Positions 27,136 through 35,246 of a stretch of 64,000 nt of DNA are shown here, in pieces. This DNA is from JAICMB01 sp963838885. Lineage in GTDB: Bacteria; Acidobacteriota; Terriglobia; Bryobacterales; Bryobacteraceae. Position numbers and translations under genes: made by a program. How positions within the stretch are numbered: the first letter of the stretch is position 1; the number at the start of each line of letters is the position of its first letter. Under the pieces are notes generated by a model, which worked only from the letters and a program-made list of their open reading frames with translations, searched no databases and was not told where the DNA came from. The stretch lies in assembly GCA_963838885.1 (NCBI GenBank), contig CAWITB010000043.1:80866-144865 (forward strand), in the 5' to 3' direction.

Positions 27136-29073
27136 ATGCCCCTCACTCCGATCGACTGGTTTGTAATCGTCGCATATCTCCTAATTAACCTCGGGATCAG
27201 CATCTACTACCGGCGGCGCGCCAGCGGGAACACGGAAGAGTTCTTTATATCGGGTCGCGACGTATCGTGGTGGCTGGCGGGAACCTCGATGGTCGCGACT
27301 ACATTCGCGGCCGATACGCCGCTGCTGGTCTGCGGCGTCGTGGCTTCTAACGGCATCGCGGGAAACTGGATCTGGTGGGGCTCCTGCGTTGGCGGCATGC
27401 TGACTGTTTTCTTCTTCGCGCGCTACTGGCGGCGCGCCGAGATCCTGACCGACGTCGAGTTCGTGGAGCTGCGCTACGGCGGCAAACCGGCGGCATTTCT
27501 GCGCGGCTTCAAATCGATTTACCTGGGTCTGTTGATGAACTGCTTCATCCTCGGCTGGGTGACGCAGGCGATGGTCAACATTATCCAGGTCCTTCTGGGA
27601 GCTGCAATCGCGAAAGGGCGCGTCGTCGATCTGTTGGGGTTCCACTACGCGCTGCCCGATCCCAGCGTTACGGCGCTCCTTATTTGCGTACTGGTCATCA
27701 TTCCGTTTACCGGCATCTATACGTTCATCGGAGGCCTGTGGGGCGTTCTGGTCACGGACCTGTTTCAGTTCGTGCTGAAGATGGCAATGATCGTCGTGCT
27801 GGCCTGGGTGGCGGTGGCGAAGATCGGCGGCATGGCCGCGCTTAAGGCGCACCTGCTGACGGTAGAGAACGCCACGCGCCAGAGCGGCGCGCCCATTTCG
27901 AATCCGCTCACCTTTCTGCCCGACTTTCATCTGGGATTGACGTCGGATGCGCTGTGGACTCTTCCGGTGTTGACGTTCATCGTCTACCTGGGAATGCAGT
28001 GGTGGCTGGCATGGTATCCCGGCGCCGAACCGGGCGGCGGCGGCTATGTTGCCCAGCGCATGTTCAGCGCCAAGGACGAGAAGAACTCGCTGGGAGCGAC
28101 GCTGTGGTTCAACATCGCGCATTACGCGCTGCGGCCGTGGCCCTGGATCGTTACCGCGCTGGTCGCGATCGTGGTCTACTCACCGCATGGAGGAATGCAT
28201 CCCAGCGCCGATTTCGCCAACAACCCGCAACAGGGCTATGTTATGGTCCTGCGCGATTACCTGCCGCCGGCGTGCCGCGGTTTGATGGTGGCGGCATTTC
28301 TGGCCGCGTTCATGTCGACCGTAGGAACGCAGTTGAACTGGGGCAGTTCGTATCTCGTTAACGACCTCTACAGGCGGTTCATCGTGAGGGACGCGAGCGA
28401 GCGGCACTACGTACGCATCAGCAAACTGGTAACCGTTCTGCTGGTGCTCGGAAGCGGATATACGGCGACGCGGTTGTCGTCCATTAGCCAGGGTTGGCAG
28501 ATCGTGTTGAACATCGGCTTCGGGACCGGCGCGGTGTACATTTTGCGCTGGTATTGGTGGCGCATCAATGCCTGGAGCGAAATTTCCGCCATGGCCGTGG
28601 CGGCCGCGAGTACGCTGGCGCTTAGCCGTATCGCGTTCACCGGCAACAGCTCCGTCGTTTATGCCAAGACGGCGCTCATTACCGGCCTGCTCACCACCAT
28701 CGCCTGGCTGATTGCGACCTTCGTTACCGCGCCGGAATCGAGAGACACGCTGGTCTCGTTCTACAGGCGCGTCCATCCGACCGTGTATGGTTGGCGTCCC
28801 ATTGCGAACCTGGCCAGGGACCTTCCCGAAGTGCGCGACGTCCGAAGTAACCTGTTCAATTGGATCATGGGATGCGTGCTGGTTTATGGCGCGCTGTTCG
28901 GGATCGGGAAGATCGTCTTCGGCGAGTGGCTGGCCGGCATCGCGATGCTGGTGTTCGCCGCGATTGCCGGCTACTTGATCTTCTGGAACCTGTCGCGAGT
29001 AGGGTGGGCGACGCTGACCGGCGATGCGGCGACGCTTGGAACGGCGCAGGCGGCGAGGGTGCGCCAAGCTTGA
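27136..29073 (+). CDS. Sodium:solute symporter family (SSF) transporter
   Basis: 645 residues with about 14 membrane helices. The N-terminus PIDWFVIVAYLLINLGISIYY is followed by EEFFISGRDVSWWLAGTSMVATTFAADTPL, the classic SSF helix 1-2 with the sodium-site region. FIGGLWGVLVTDLFQF and GLMVAAFLAAFMSTVGTQLNWGSSYLVNDLYRR are further family signatures. Such proteins use sodium to import sugars, amino acids, vitamins or carboxylates; in Acidobacteriota they often lie near sugar-use genes, but the substrate is not readable here. The final TGA overlaps a TTG start of the crotonase gene, giving translational coupling. Confidence 0.92.
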   Translation: MPLTPIDWFVIVAYLLINLGISIYYRRRASGNTEEFFISGRDVSWWLAGTSMVATTFAADTPLLVCGVVASNGIAGNWIWWGSCVGGMLTVFFFARYWRRAEILTDVEFVELRYGGKPAAFLRGFKSIYLGLLMNCFILGWVTQAMVNIIQVLLGAAIAKGRVVDLLGFHYALPDPSVTALLICVLVIIPFTGIYTFIGGLWGVLVTDLFQFVLKMAMIVVLAWVAVAKIGGMAALKAHLLTVENATRQSGAPISNPLTFLPDFHLGLTSDALWTLPVLTFIVYLGMQWWLAWYPGAEPGGGGYVAQRMFSAKDEKNSLGATLWFNIAHYALRPWPWIVTALVAIVVYSPHGGMHPSADFANNPQQGYVMVLRDYLPPACRGLMVAAFLAAFMSTVGTQLNWGSSYLVNDLYRRFIVRDASERHYVRISKLVTVLLVLGSGYTATRLSSISQGWQIVLNIGFGTGAVYILRWYWWRINAWSEISAMAVAAASTLALSRIAFTGNSSVVYAKTALITGLLTTIAWLIATFVTAPESRDTLVSFYRRVHPTVYGWRPIANLARDLPEVRDVRSNLFNWIMGCVLVYGALFGIGKIVFGEWLAGIAMLVFAAIAGYLIFWNLSRVGWATLTGDAATLGTAQAARVRQA

Positions 29074-29840
29074 CGGTAAGGACGGATCGGAGCGGCGGCG
29101 TCCTGGTAGTGACGATTGACCGGCCGCAGGTTCGTAATGCCGTCGATGCCGCGACTGCAATGGCGCTTGCGGAAGCGTTCCGGGCCTTCGACGCCGATGA
29201 ATCGCTCGCGGTCGCGATTCTGACCGGCGGAGGCGGGACCTTCTGCGCGGGGTACGACTTGAAATCGCTGGCGGAGGGCCGCGTCGCGTTGTTGAGCGAG
29301 GAAGGCGATGGCCCGATGGGTCCGACGAGAATGCTGCTGACCAAGCCGGTGATCGCGGCAGTGGAAGGCCATGCGGTAGCAGGAGGGCTGGAACTCGCCA
29401 TCTGGTGTGACCTGCGCGTTGCTGCGGAGGACGCCCTATTCGGAGTTTATTGCCGCAGATTTGGCGTGCCATTGGTCGACCTCGGTACCGTGCGTCTGCC
29501 GCGGTTGATCGGACACGGCCGCGCGCTCGATCTGATCCTCACCGGACGAGGCGTCGCGGGGCGCGAAGCGCTCGAAATGGGACTGGCGAACCGCTTAACG
29601 GCGCGCGGCAAAGCGCTCGAAGGCGCCATGGAGCTGGCCGATACTTTGTGCCGCTTTCCGCAAGCCTGCATGCGATCGGATCGCATGTCTGCCTGCGAGC
29701 AATGGTCCTTGCCCTTTGACGCGGCCATGCGCAACGAGCTGCGCCGCGGAAAGAACGTCCTCGAGAGCGGCGAGACGGTCTCGGGAGCCAAGCGCTTCGC
29801 GGCGGGCCAAGGGCGTCACGGTGAGCTGCGTTTTCTGTGA
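29070..29840 (+). CDS. Enoyl-CoA hydratase/isomerase (crotonase) family protein
   Basis: 256 residues from the TTG at 29070. That start gives TVRTDRSGGVLVVTIDRPQVRN, the normal crotonase beginning, and overlaps the symporter stop as TTGA with a gagg site upstream; a longer frame from 28860 lies inside the symporter gene. Oxyanion-hole regions are visible as GGTFCAGYDLKSL and VEGHAVAGGLELAIWCDLRV. The usual catalytic Glu of classical hydratases is not obvious in the following FGVYCRRFGVPLVD block, so it may carry out another CoA-thioester reaction. It overlaps the HIT gene by 20 bases. Confidence 0.88.
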   Translation: MTVRTDRSGGVLVVTIDRPQVRNAVDAATAMALAEAFRAFDADESLAVAILTGGGGTFCAGYDLKSLAEGRVALLSEEGDGPMGPTRMLLTKPVIAAVEGHAVAGGLELAIWCDLRVAAEDALFGVYCRRFGVPLVDLGTVRLPRLIGHGRALDLILTGRGVAGREALEMGLANRLTARGKALEGAMELADTLCRFPQACMRSDRMSACEQWSLPFDAAMRNELRRGKNVLESGETVSGAKRFAAGQGRHGELRFL

Positions 29841-30243
29841 CATTATCGCGGGCCGCACGGAGGCGCGGATTGTCTTCGAGGATGAGAGCTCGATCGCGTT
29901 TCTGGATAGCCGCCCGTTATTTCCAGGTCACTGCTTGCTCGTCCCGCGCGAGCATTACGATACGCTGGCGGAATTGCCCGCCGGCGCAACCGGCCCCTTG
30001 TTCAGGAATGCGCAGTTGCTCGCGCGCGCGGTTGAGGAGGCAATGAAGGCGGAAGGATCGTTCGTGGCGCTGAACAACCGCGTAAGCCAGAGCGTGCCGC
30101 ACCTTCACATCCACATCGTGCCGCGGCGGAAAAAGGACGGCTTGAAGGGGTTCTTCTGGCCGCGGCATCCATATCGGAGCGAGGTGGAGATCGAGGAAGC
30201 GCAGCGCGCCATCCGCACGGTGCTGCGAAGTCTGCGCGAATAA
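29821..30243 (+). CDS. HIT family protein (nucleotide hydrolase/transferase)
   Basis: 140 residues from the GTG at 29821, which yields SCVFCDIIAGR, the standard HIT start with its two cysteines. An ATG further upstream in the same frame would lie deep in the crotonase gene. The histidine triad HLHIHIVP is at residues 94, 96 and 98. The stretch RPLFPGHCLLVPREH is the usual second block. HIT proteins hydrolyse dinucleoside polyphosphates or nucleoside phosphoramidates. The 20-base overlap with the crotonase suggests co-expression. Confidence 0.92.
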   Translation: MSCVFCDIIAGRTEARIVFEDESSIAFLDSRPLFPGHCLLVPREHYDTLAELPAGATGPLFRNAQLLARAVEEAMKAEGSFVALNNRVSQSVPHLHIHIVPRRKKDGLKGFFWPRHPYRSEVEIEEAQRAIRTVLRSLRE

Positions 30244-30281
30244 CGGCAAAGGTGTACAATTCATCTTCGCGGGGATTAATT

Positions 30282-31229
30282 ATGGCGCTCACAAGACGGG
30301 ACTTCGGGAAAATCGCGGCGGCGGCTTGGCCCGCCTCGCTCGCGTTTGCAAAGATTGATTCAAAAATCAACGGAGTGCAGATCGGGGTTCAGACCTACAG
30401 CTTCCGGGAACTACCGCCGGAAGGCATCCTGGACGCGGTCATAAAGGCAATGACCGATATCGGGCTGGGCATGTGCGAATTATTCGCCCAGCAGGCCGAA
30501 CCGGTGTTCATGCGACCGGCTGGGGGCGGAGGCGGCGGAGGAGGCGGCGGGCGCGGGCAGGAAAATCCGGAACGCGCGGGGGCGCGCAACAAGGCGCGCG
30601 AGGATCTGCGGCACTGGCGATTGTCGGTGTCCATGGACCATTTCAAATCCATTCGCAAGAAATTCGACGACGCGGGCATCTCGATCTTTGCCTACAATTA
30701 CAGCTTCAATCAGAGCTTCACCGACGAGGAGATCGACCGCGGATTCGATATGGCGAAGGCCCTGGGAGTGCGCGTAATCACGGCTTCGACGACGTTGCCG
30801 GTCGCCAAGCGCGTCGCGCCGTTCGCCGACAAGCACAAGATGATCGTCGCAATGCACGGGCATTCCAACATCACCGATCCGAATCAGTTCGCCAAACCCG
30901 AAAGCTTCGCGGCGGCCATGGCGATGTCGAAATATTTTTGGGTAAATCTCGATATCGGGCATTTCACCGCGGCCGGTTACGATCCCGTGGCGTATATTAA
31001 GGAACACCACGACCGCATCAGCAATCTACACCTGAAGGACCGCAAAAAGGACGAAGGTCCCAACGTGCCTTGGGGCGAGGGCGATACCCCGATCAAGCCC
31101 GTGCTGCTTTTGCTGCGTGACAACAAATATCCAATTCCGGCCTTCATCGAGTACGAATATAAGGGCGCGGACGGATGCGTGGCGGAAGTAAAGAAGTGTT
31201 TCGAGTTTTGCAAGGCGGCGCTGGCGTAA
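30282..31229 (+). CDS. Tat-exported sugar phosphate isomerase/epimerase-like TIM-barrel protein
   Basis: 315 residues from the ATG at 30282, chosen for its ribosome site (ggggatt) and because it opens with a twin-arginine signal (TRRDFGKIAAAAWPASLAFA). The AP-endonuclease-2-type TIM barrel follows: GVQIGVQTYSFRELP at the first strand, VITASTTLPVAKRVAPFADKH, VAMHGHSN, FWVNLDIGHFTAAG and ISNLHLKDRKKDEGPNVPWGEG carry the presumed metal-binding His, Asp and Glu residues. Between strands 1 and 2 lies an odd insertion of about eleven consecutive glycines (residues ~82-92). Probable role: isomerising a sugar or inositol derivative outside the cytoplasm. Its stop abuts the vapC stop. Confidence 0.85.
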   Translation: MALTRRDFGKIAAAAWPASLAFAKIDSKINGVQIGVQTYSFRELPPEGILDAVIKAMTDIGLGMCELFAQQAEPVFMRPAGGGGGGGGGGRGQENPERAGARNKAREDLRHWRLSVSMDHFKSIRKKFDDAGISIFAYNYSFNQSFTDEEIDRGFDMAKALGVRVITASTTLPVAKRVAPFADKHKMIVAMHGHSNITDPNQFAKPESFAAAMAMSKYFWVNLDIGHFTAAGYDPVAYIKEHHDRISNLHLKDRKKDEGPNVPWGEGDTPIKPVLLLLRDNKYPIPAFIEYEYKGADGCVAEVKKCFEFCKAALA

Positions 31230-31643
31230 TTACATTCTTTGAGGTCCCAGCAGCCAATTTTCGCGACGAATCTCGGGGATGCGGGCGAACTCGCGGTCGT
31301 TAGCCGTGACAATCGTGTAACCAAGAGCGGCCGTCTGAGCGGCAATGAGGAGATCGTTGCCGCCGATCGGCTGACCCGCCTTTTCGAGGCGAACTCGCAG
31401 CCGCGCATAAACCGCGTCGGCTGGCGCTTCGAAGGGTAGGACCTCAATCGCGCCGAGCACCGCCTCAATCCGGGCCGTGAGTTGCGCCGATCCCTTTTTT
31501 GCCGCTCCATAACGTAATTCCGCCGCAACAATGACACTGGTGCAGATCCGCGCTTCGCCAACCCTGGAGACATGCTGCTTCACGCGACCCCGCGGGCTGC
31601 GCATCAGATCGGAAAGGATATTAGTATCGAGCAGATAGCGCAT
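31230..31643 (-). CDS. vapC: VapC-type PIN-domain ribonuclease toxin
   Basis: 137 residues, one PIN domain. Acidic residues of the active site are Asp6 (YLLDTN), Glu42 (AAELRYG), Asp97 (GGNDLLIAAQ) and Asp116 (VTANDREF), the usual VapC set that binds magnesium or manganese. VapC toxins cut tRNA or rRNA and stop translation until bound by VapB. The ATG shares one base with the vapB stop (TGATG), so the pair is coupled, antitoxin first. Confidence 0.93.
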   Translation of the reverse strand: MRYLLDTNILSDLMRSPRGRVKQHVSRVGEARICTSVIVAAELRYGAAKKGSAQLTARIEAVLGAIEVLPFEAPADAVYARLRVRLEKAGQPIGGNDLLIAAQTAALGYTIVTANDREFARIPEIRRENWLLGPQRM

Positions 31644-31903
31644 CAGATCTCGACGGGATCGGGAGGGAGATCTGGGATTGGCGGAAAGTCCTCGTCAAGC
31701 GGAGAGAGAGTTGCCAGCAATGCCAGCAGGGACTTTGGCGGCGTTGGCTCGATAATCAACCGGTCGCCTTCCTTGCGCATGATAGCGTCCTTGCCAGGAA
31801 GTTCAAACCCGCGGGGAATCCGCACAGCTTGGTTTCGACCGTTCTTGAACAGCTTGACGTGTTGTTCCGGCGCCGTGAGCTTTCTCGGCATATGCTTAAG
31901 CAT
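31643..31903 (-). CDS. vapB: VapB-type antitoxin (AbrB/SpoVT fold)
   Basis: 86 residues (or 82 from the second ATG at 31891). The N-terminal swapped-hairpin DNA-binding domain reads AKLFKNGRNQAVRIPRGFELPG-like (here HVKLFKNGRNQAVRIP), typical of VapB of the AbrB class. The C-terminal Pro/Asp-rich tail (FPPIPDLPPDPVEI) would wrap VapC. Both candidate ATGs lie within a perfect palindrome that is the likely operator. No Shine-Dalgarno is seen for either ATG. Confidence 0.9.
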   Translation of the reverse strand: MLKHMPRKLTAPEQHVKLFKNGRNQAVRIPRGFELPGKDAIMRKEGDRLIIEPTPPKSLLALLATLSPLDEDFPPIPDLPPDPVEI

Positions 31904-31908
31904 ATGCC
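31887..31908. promoter_or_regulatory. Perfect 22-bp palindrome, likely VapB/VapBC operator
   Basis: A 22-base uninterrupted palindrome with half-site GGCATATGCTT, spanning the start codons of vapB. VapBC complexes repress their own operon by binding palindromes at this place, so binding here would block both transcription and early translation. The spacer-free symmetry and the two CATATG boxes make chance unlikely. Confidence 0.75.
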
Positions 31909-31947
31909 AAACCGGCTAATTTGTCAAATGTGCTGTATCTACAAAAT

Positions 31948-32925
31948 TTAGGCGGACGTGACGTTTTCGCGGCGGCAGCGAATCTCGCGAACGGCGTAGA
32001 TCCGCCGTCCCTGGCTCTCGAAATAAGTCCGCATCAGAACCTCGCCCAGCAGACCGGTGCTGAACATCATCAGGCCTCCGAGAAGCAGCAGGGCCCCGGC
32101 GACGGCGAGCGCTCCATGGTCGGCGATCATGCCGTGTCCCCAGAATTTATGGATGGCGAGGCCGCCCAGAATGAACACGCCGAGCGTTAAGCCGGCCAGC
32201 CCAATTCTTCCGAAAAAGTGCATCGGGCGAGTGAAATACTTCAACAGGAACTTGATCGTCATCAGATCGAACAGAACGTTGAAGGTCCTGCCGATCCCGT
32301 AGTGCGAATCGCCGTGCGGGCGCGGAATATTGCGTATCGGGACTTCGGCGATGCGGGCGCCGTAAAAGCTCGCCAGCGCCGGAATGAAGCGGTGAAGCTC
32401 GCCGTAAAGGTTAATGTCCTTGATGACCTCGGCGCGGTAGGCCTTGAACGTCGTACCGAAGTCGCGCAGCCTGACGCCCGAAACGCGCGCCATCAGATAA
32501 TTTGCGATGCGAGATGGAATCTTGCGCGTGATCGCATTGTCGACGCGGTTGCGCCGCCAGCCGCTCGCAATGTCGTATCCTTCGTCGATCTTCGCCAGCA
32601 GAGCCGGGATATCTTCCGGGTCGTGCTGCAGGTCGCCGTCCAGCGACACGATCACGCTGCCCTGCGCCTCATCGAAGCCGGCGGACAACGCGGCGGTCTG
32701 GCCAAAGTTGCGGCGCAGACGCACCACCTTCATCCGCGCGTCCGTCTCGGCGAGATTTGCGAGCAGGTCGAAGCTGCGGTCGCTTGAGGCATCGTCGACA
32801 AAAACAATCTCGAAGGGCCGGCCGAGCGATTCGAGCACGACGGTAAGCCGGTCATAAAGGGGAAGTATGGATGGTTCCTCGTTATGAATCGGAATTACGA
32901 TGGAGAGCATGGGATGCACTTTCAT
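31948..32925 (-). CDS. Family 2 glycosyltransferase, polyprenyl-phosphate type with C-terminal membrane helices
   Basis: 325 residues from the ATG at 32925 (a second possible start is at 32910). A GT-A domain starts LSIVIPIHNEE, with FVDDASSD and the DXD-like SLDGDLQHDPEDIP. KVVRLRRNFGQTAALSAG and SGWRRNRVD are characteristic of the dolichol/undecaprenyl-phosphate sugar transferases (DPM1/ArnC/GtrB group). Two membrane helices follow (GRIGLAGLTLGVFILGGLA; GALAVAGALLLLGGLMMF). It would attach a sugar from a nucleotide donor to a lipid carrier at the inner membrane. A longer upstream frame overlaps the ubiD end and is not used. Confidence 0.9.
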   Translation of the reverse strand: MKVHPMLSIVIPIHNEEPSILPLYDRLTVVLESLGRPFEIVFVDDASSDRSFDLLANLAETDARMKVVRLRRNFGQTAALSAGFDEAQGSVIVSLDGDLQHDPEDIPALLAKIDEGYDIASGWRRNRVDNAITRKIPSRIANYLMARVSGVRLRDFGTTFKAYRAEVIKDINLYGELHRFIPALASFYGARIAEVPIRNIPRPHGDSHYGIGRTFNVLFDLMTIKFLLKYFTRPMHFFGRIGLAGLTLGVFILGGLAIHKFWGHGMIADHGALAVAGALLLLGGLMMFSTGLLGEVLMRTYFESQGRRIYAVREIRCRRENVTSA

Positions 32926-32977
32926 CTTATTACGAGTGTGACGCGTTTGTCCCCGCGAATAGTTACCTTTCCGCGCA

Positions 32978-34426
32978 TTATAGTCCGGCCTTCTTCCACA
33001 TTTCATTCACCCGTGCGCGAACGTCCTCCGGCAAACGGATAACATCCGGCCAGGGCCGCGTAAATCCTTCTTCCTTCCATTTACGCGTCGCGTCGATTCC
33101 CATTTTTGAGCCGTAGTTGGGCATGCGGCTGGCATGGTCAAGTGAATCCACGGGGCCGAGCACAAATTGTATGTCGCGTTCGGGATCGATGTTGTTTAGC
33201 GCTTTCCAGGCCATTTCCCGCGTATTTTGGATATCTACGTCTTCATCCACGACCACAATGCACTTCGTGAACATGGCTTGACCCAGGCCCCAGATGGCGT
33301 GCATCACCTTACGCGCGTGCAGCGGGTAAGACTTCCGGATCGAAACGATCATCAGGTTATGAAACACGCCTTCGGCCGGCATGCAGATATCGCGGATTTC
33401 AGGCAACTGCAACCGCATCAGCGGAAGAAAGATGCGCTCCACTGCCTTTCCCATATAAAAATCCTCCATAGGTGGAGGACCCACGATAGTGGTCGCGTAG
33501 ATTGGATCTTTTCGCCGCGTTACACAGGTTACATGAAACACCGGATAGTCGTCTTCAAGGGAATAAAACCCCGTATGATCGCCGAAAGGACCTTCGCGCC
33601 GCAGTTCCCCTAACTCGACGTAACCTTCCAGGACGATTTCAGCATTGGCGGGCACCTCGATGTCGCATGTTTCACATTTGACCATTTCGACCGGCTTGCC
33701 GCGCAGGAAACCGGAGATCATCATCTCGTCGAGATCCGGCGGGAGCGGCAAAATGGCGGAATACATAGTGGCCGGATCGGAACCAATGGCGGCCGCCACC
33801 GGCATGCGCGATTGTTTGCCTTCCCGCAGCAGGCGGCGGTAATGCTCGGCGCCGTGCTTGTGCGTCTGCCAATGCATGCCGGTAGTGCGGGAGTCGTAAA
33901 CTTGCATGCGGTAACAGCCGCAATTCCGTTTGCCCGTGTCGGGGTTGTTCGAGAACACCATTGGCAGCGTGATGTAACGGCCGCCGTCTTGAGGCCAGCA
34001 GTGCAGAATGGGCAGATCGTCGAGCGAGAAATCATGGCGAAGAACGACTTCCTTACAGGCGCCACCGGAAACGGTCTTAGGGAAAAAAGCGCCCATTTCG
34101 GCCAGCTTCGGCAACATTTTCAGCTTCCCGATGAGTCCTTGCGGCATGCGCATCTCTAGAAATTCGGAAATGCGGTCCGCGACTTCCTGAACGGAGTCGA
34201 CCTCCAGCGCGATTTGCATCTTACGCTCGCTGGCGAAAGCGTTGATCAGAACCGGGACGCTGCTGCCCTTCGGTTTTTCGAATAAGAGCGCGGGGCCGCC
34301 CTCTTTCACGGCGCGATCCGCGAAGCCGGTAATTTCGAGATAGGGATCGACCTCAAAAGGGATGCGCTTCAACTCCTTATTTTTTTCGAGCGCGCGGATA
34401 AAGTCGCGGAGGCCGGTATATGCCAT
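32978..34426 (-). CDS. UbiD family decarboxylase
   Basis: 482 residues, full length for the family. It starts AYTGLRDFIRALEKNKELKRI, as UbiD/MenG-type decarboxylases do. Conserved blocks are KEVVLRHDFSLDDLPILHCWPQDGGRYITL, GMHWQTHKH, EGPFGDHTGFYSLED and YATTIVGPPPMEDF. UbiD enzymes use prenylated FMN and a divalent metal to remove a ring carboxylate, most often in ubiquinone or menaquinone synthesis, sometimes in aromatic breakdown. No UbiX partner lies in the window. It is divergent from fabG with 32 bases between the starts. Confidence 0.9.
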   Translation of the reverse strand: MAYTGLRDFIRALEKNKELKRIPFEVDPYLEITGFADRAVKEGGPALLFEKPKGSSVPVLINAFASERKMQIALEVDSVQEVADRISEFLEMRMPQGLIGKLKMLPKLAEMGAFFPKTVSGGACKEVVLRHDFSLDDLPILHCWPQDGGRYITLPMVFSNNPDTGKRNCGCYRMQVYDSRTTGMHWQTHKHGAEHYRRLLREGKQSRMPVAAAIGSDPATMYSAILPLPPDLDEMMISGFLRGKPVEMVKCETCDIEVPANAEIVLEGYVELGELRREGPFGDHTGFYSLEDDYPVFHVTCVTRRKDPIYATTIVGPPPMEDFYMGKAVERIFLPLMRLQLPEIRDICMPAEGVFHNLMIVSIRKSYPLHARKVMHAIWGLGQAMFTKCIVVVDEDVDIQNTREMAWKALNNIDPERDIQFVLGPVDSLDHASRMPNYGSKMGIDATRKWKEEGFTRPWPDVIRLPEDVRARVNEMWKKAGL

Positions 34427-34458
34427 GGAACCTTGATTGTAGACTGGTTAGTTCGGAG

Positions 34459-35190
34459 ATGAATAGAACAGCCCTGATTACCGGCGCAAGCCGCGGAATT
34501 GGCCGCGCCTGCGCGCTGGCGCTGGCCGGAGCGGGCGCGCGGGTGGCGCTGGCAGCGCGCAATATCGCCCAACTGGAACAACTCGCGGAAGAGATTCGCG
34601 CGGGTGGCGGCGAAGCCATTGCGGTAATGCTGGATCTGGCGAGCGCCGGTTCCATAAAAGCGGCGGCCGCGGAGGCGGCGAAGGAATTCGGCCCGCTCCA
34701 CATTCTGGTGAACAACGCCGGCGTGACAAAGGACAATCTCGCATTGCGCATGAAGAAAGAAGATTGGGATAGCGTGATCGCGACAAATCTGACGGGCGCT
34801 TTCTTGATGTGCCAGCAAATGCTGCAAGGCATGATGAGGGAGCGCTGGGGGCGCATCGTCAACATTTCGTCCGTGGTCGGCGAGATGGGGAATGCGGGGC
34901 AGGCCAACTACGCGGCATCGAAGGCCGGACTGATCGGGTTAACAAAAAGCTTGGCGCAGGAAATGGGCAGCCGCAATATTACCGTGAACGCAGTCGCGCC
35001 GGGGTTTATCGAAACGGAGATGACTCAGGGTTTATCGCAAGAGCTGAAAGACAAGATGTTGGCGAACATTCCCCTGAAACGAGTCGGCCGTCCGGAGGAC
35101 GTCGCCGCCGCGGTCGCTTTCCTGGCGAGCGAACAGGCCGGCTATATCACCGGGCACGTGCTGGACGTGAATGGCGGAATATATATGTGA
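34459..35190 (+). CDS. fabG: 3-oxoacyl-[acyl-carrier-protein] reductase
   Basis: 243 residues from the ATG at 34459, with a cggag site just upstream; the longer frame overlaps the divergent ubiD start. It is a classical short-chain dehydrogenase: GASRGIG at residues 9-15, NNAG, the catalytic Ser in NISSVVGEMGN and the Tyr151/Lys155 pair in NYAASKAG, ending with GHVLDVNGGIYM typical of FabG. It reduces 3-oxoacyl-ACP with NADPH in fatty-acid elongation. It stands outside a fab operon, so a specialised paralogue cannot be excluded. Confidence 0.88.
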   Translation: MNRTALITGASRGIGRACALALAGAGARVALAARNIAQLEQLAEEIRAGGGEAIAVMLDLASAGSIKAAAAEAAKEFGPLHILVNNAGVTKDNLALRMKKEDWDSVIATNLTGAFLMCQQMLQGMMRERWGRIVNISSVVGEMGNAGQANYAASKAGLIGLTKSLAQEMGSRNITVNAVAPGFIETEMTQGLSQELKDKMLANIPLKRVGRPEDVAAAVAFLASEQAGYITGHVLDVNGGIYM

Positions 35191-35246
35191 GCGCCTGCCG
35201 CGGGATGTGAGCGCATGCCCGGGCGAGCATCGTTCAGAATAGAGGC

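Noticed and set aside
29821..30243. Upstream ATG at 29716 as start of the HIT protein
   Set aside because: It adds 35 codons that lie inside the crotonase gene and do not match HIT proteins; the GTG gives the standard CVFCDII start.
31230..31908. vapBC as part of a larger defence island
   Set aside because: Neighbours are metabolic genes (TIM-barrel, GT2, UbiD); no restriction, CRISPR or phage-defence genes are adjacent.
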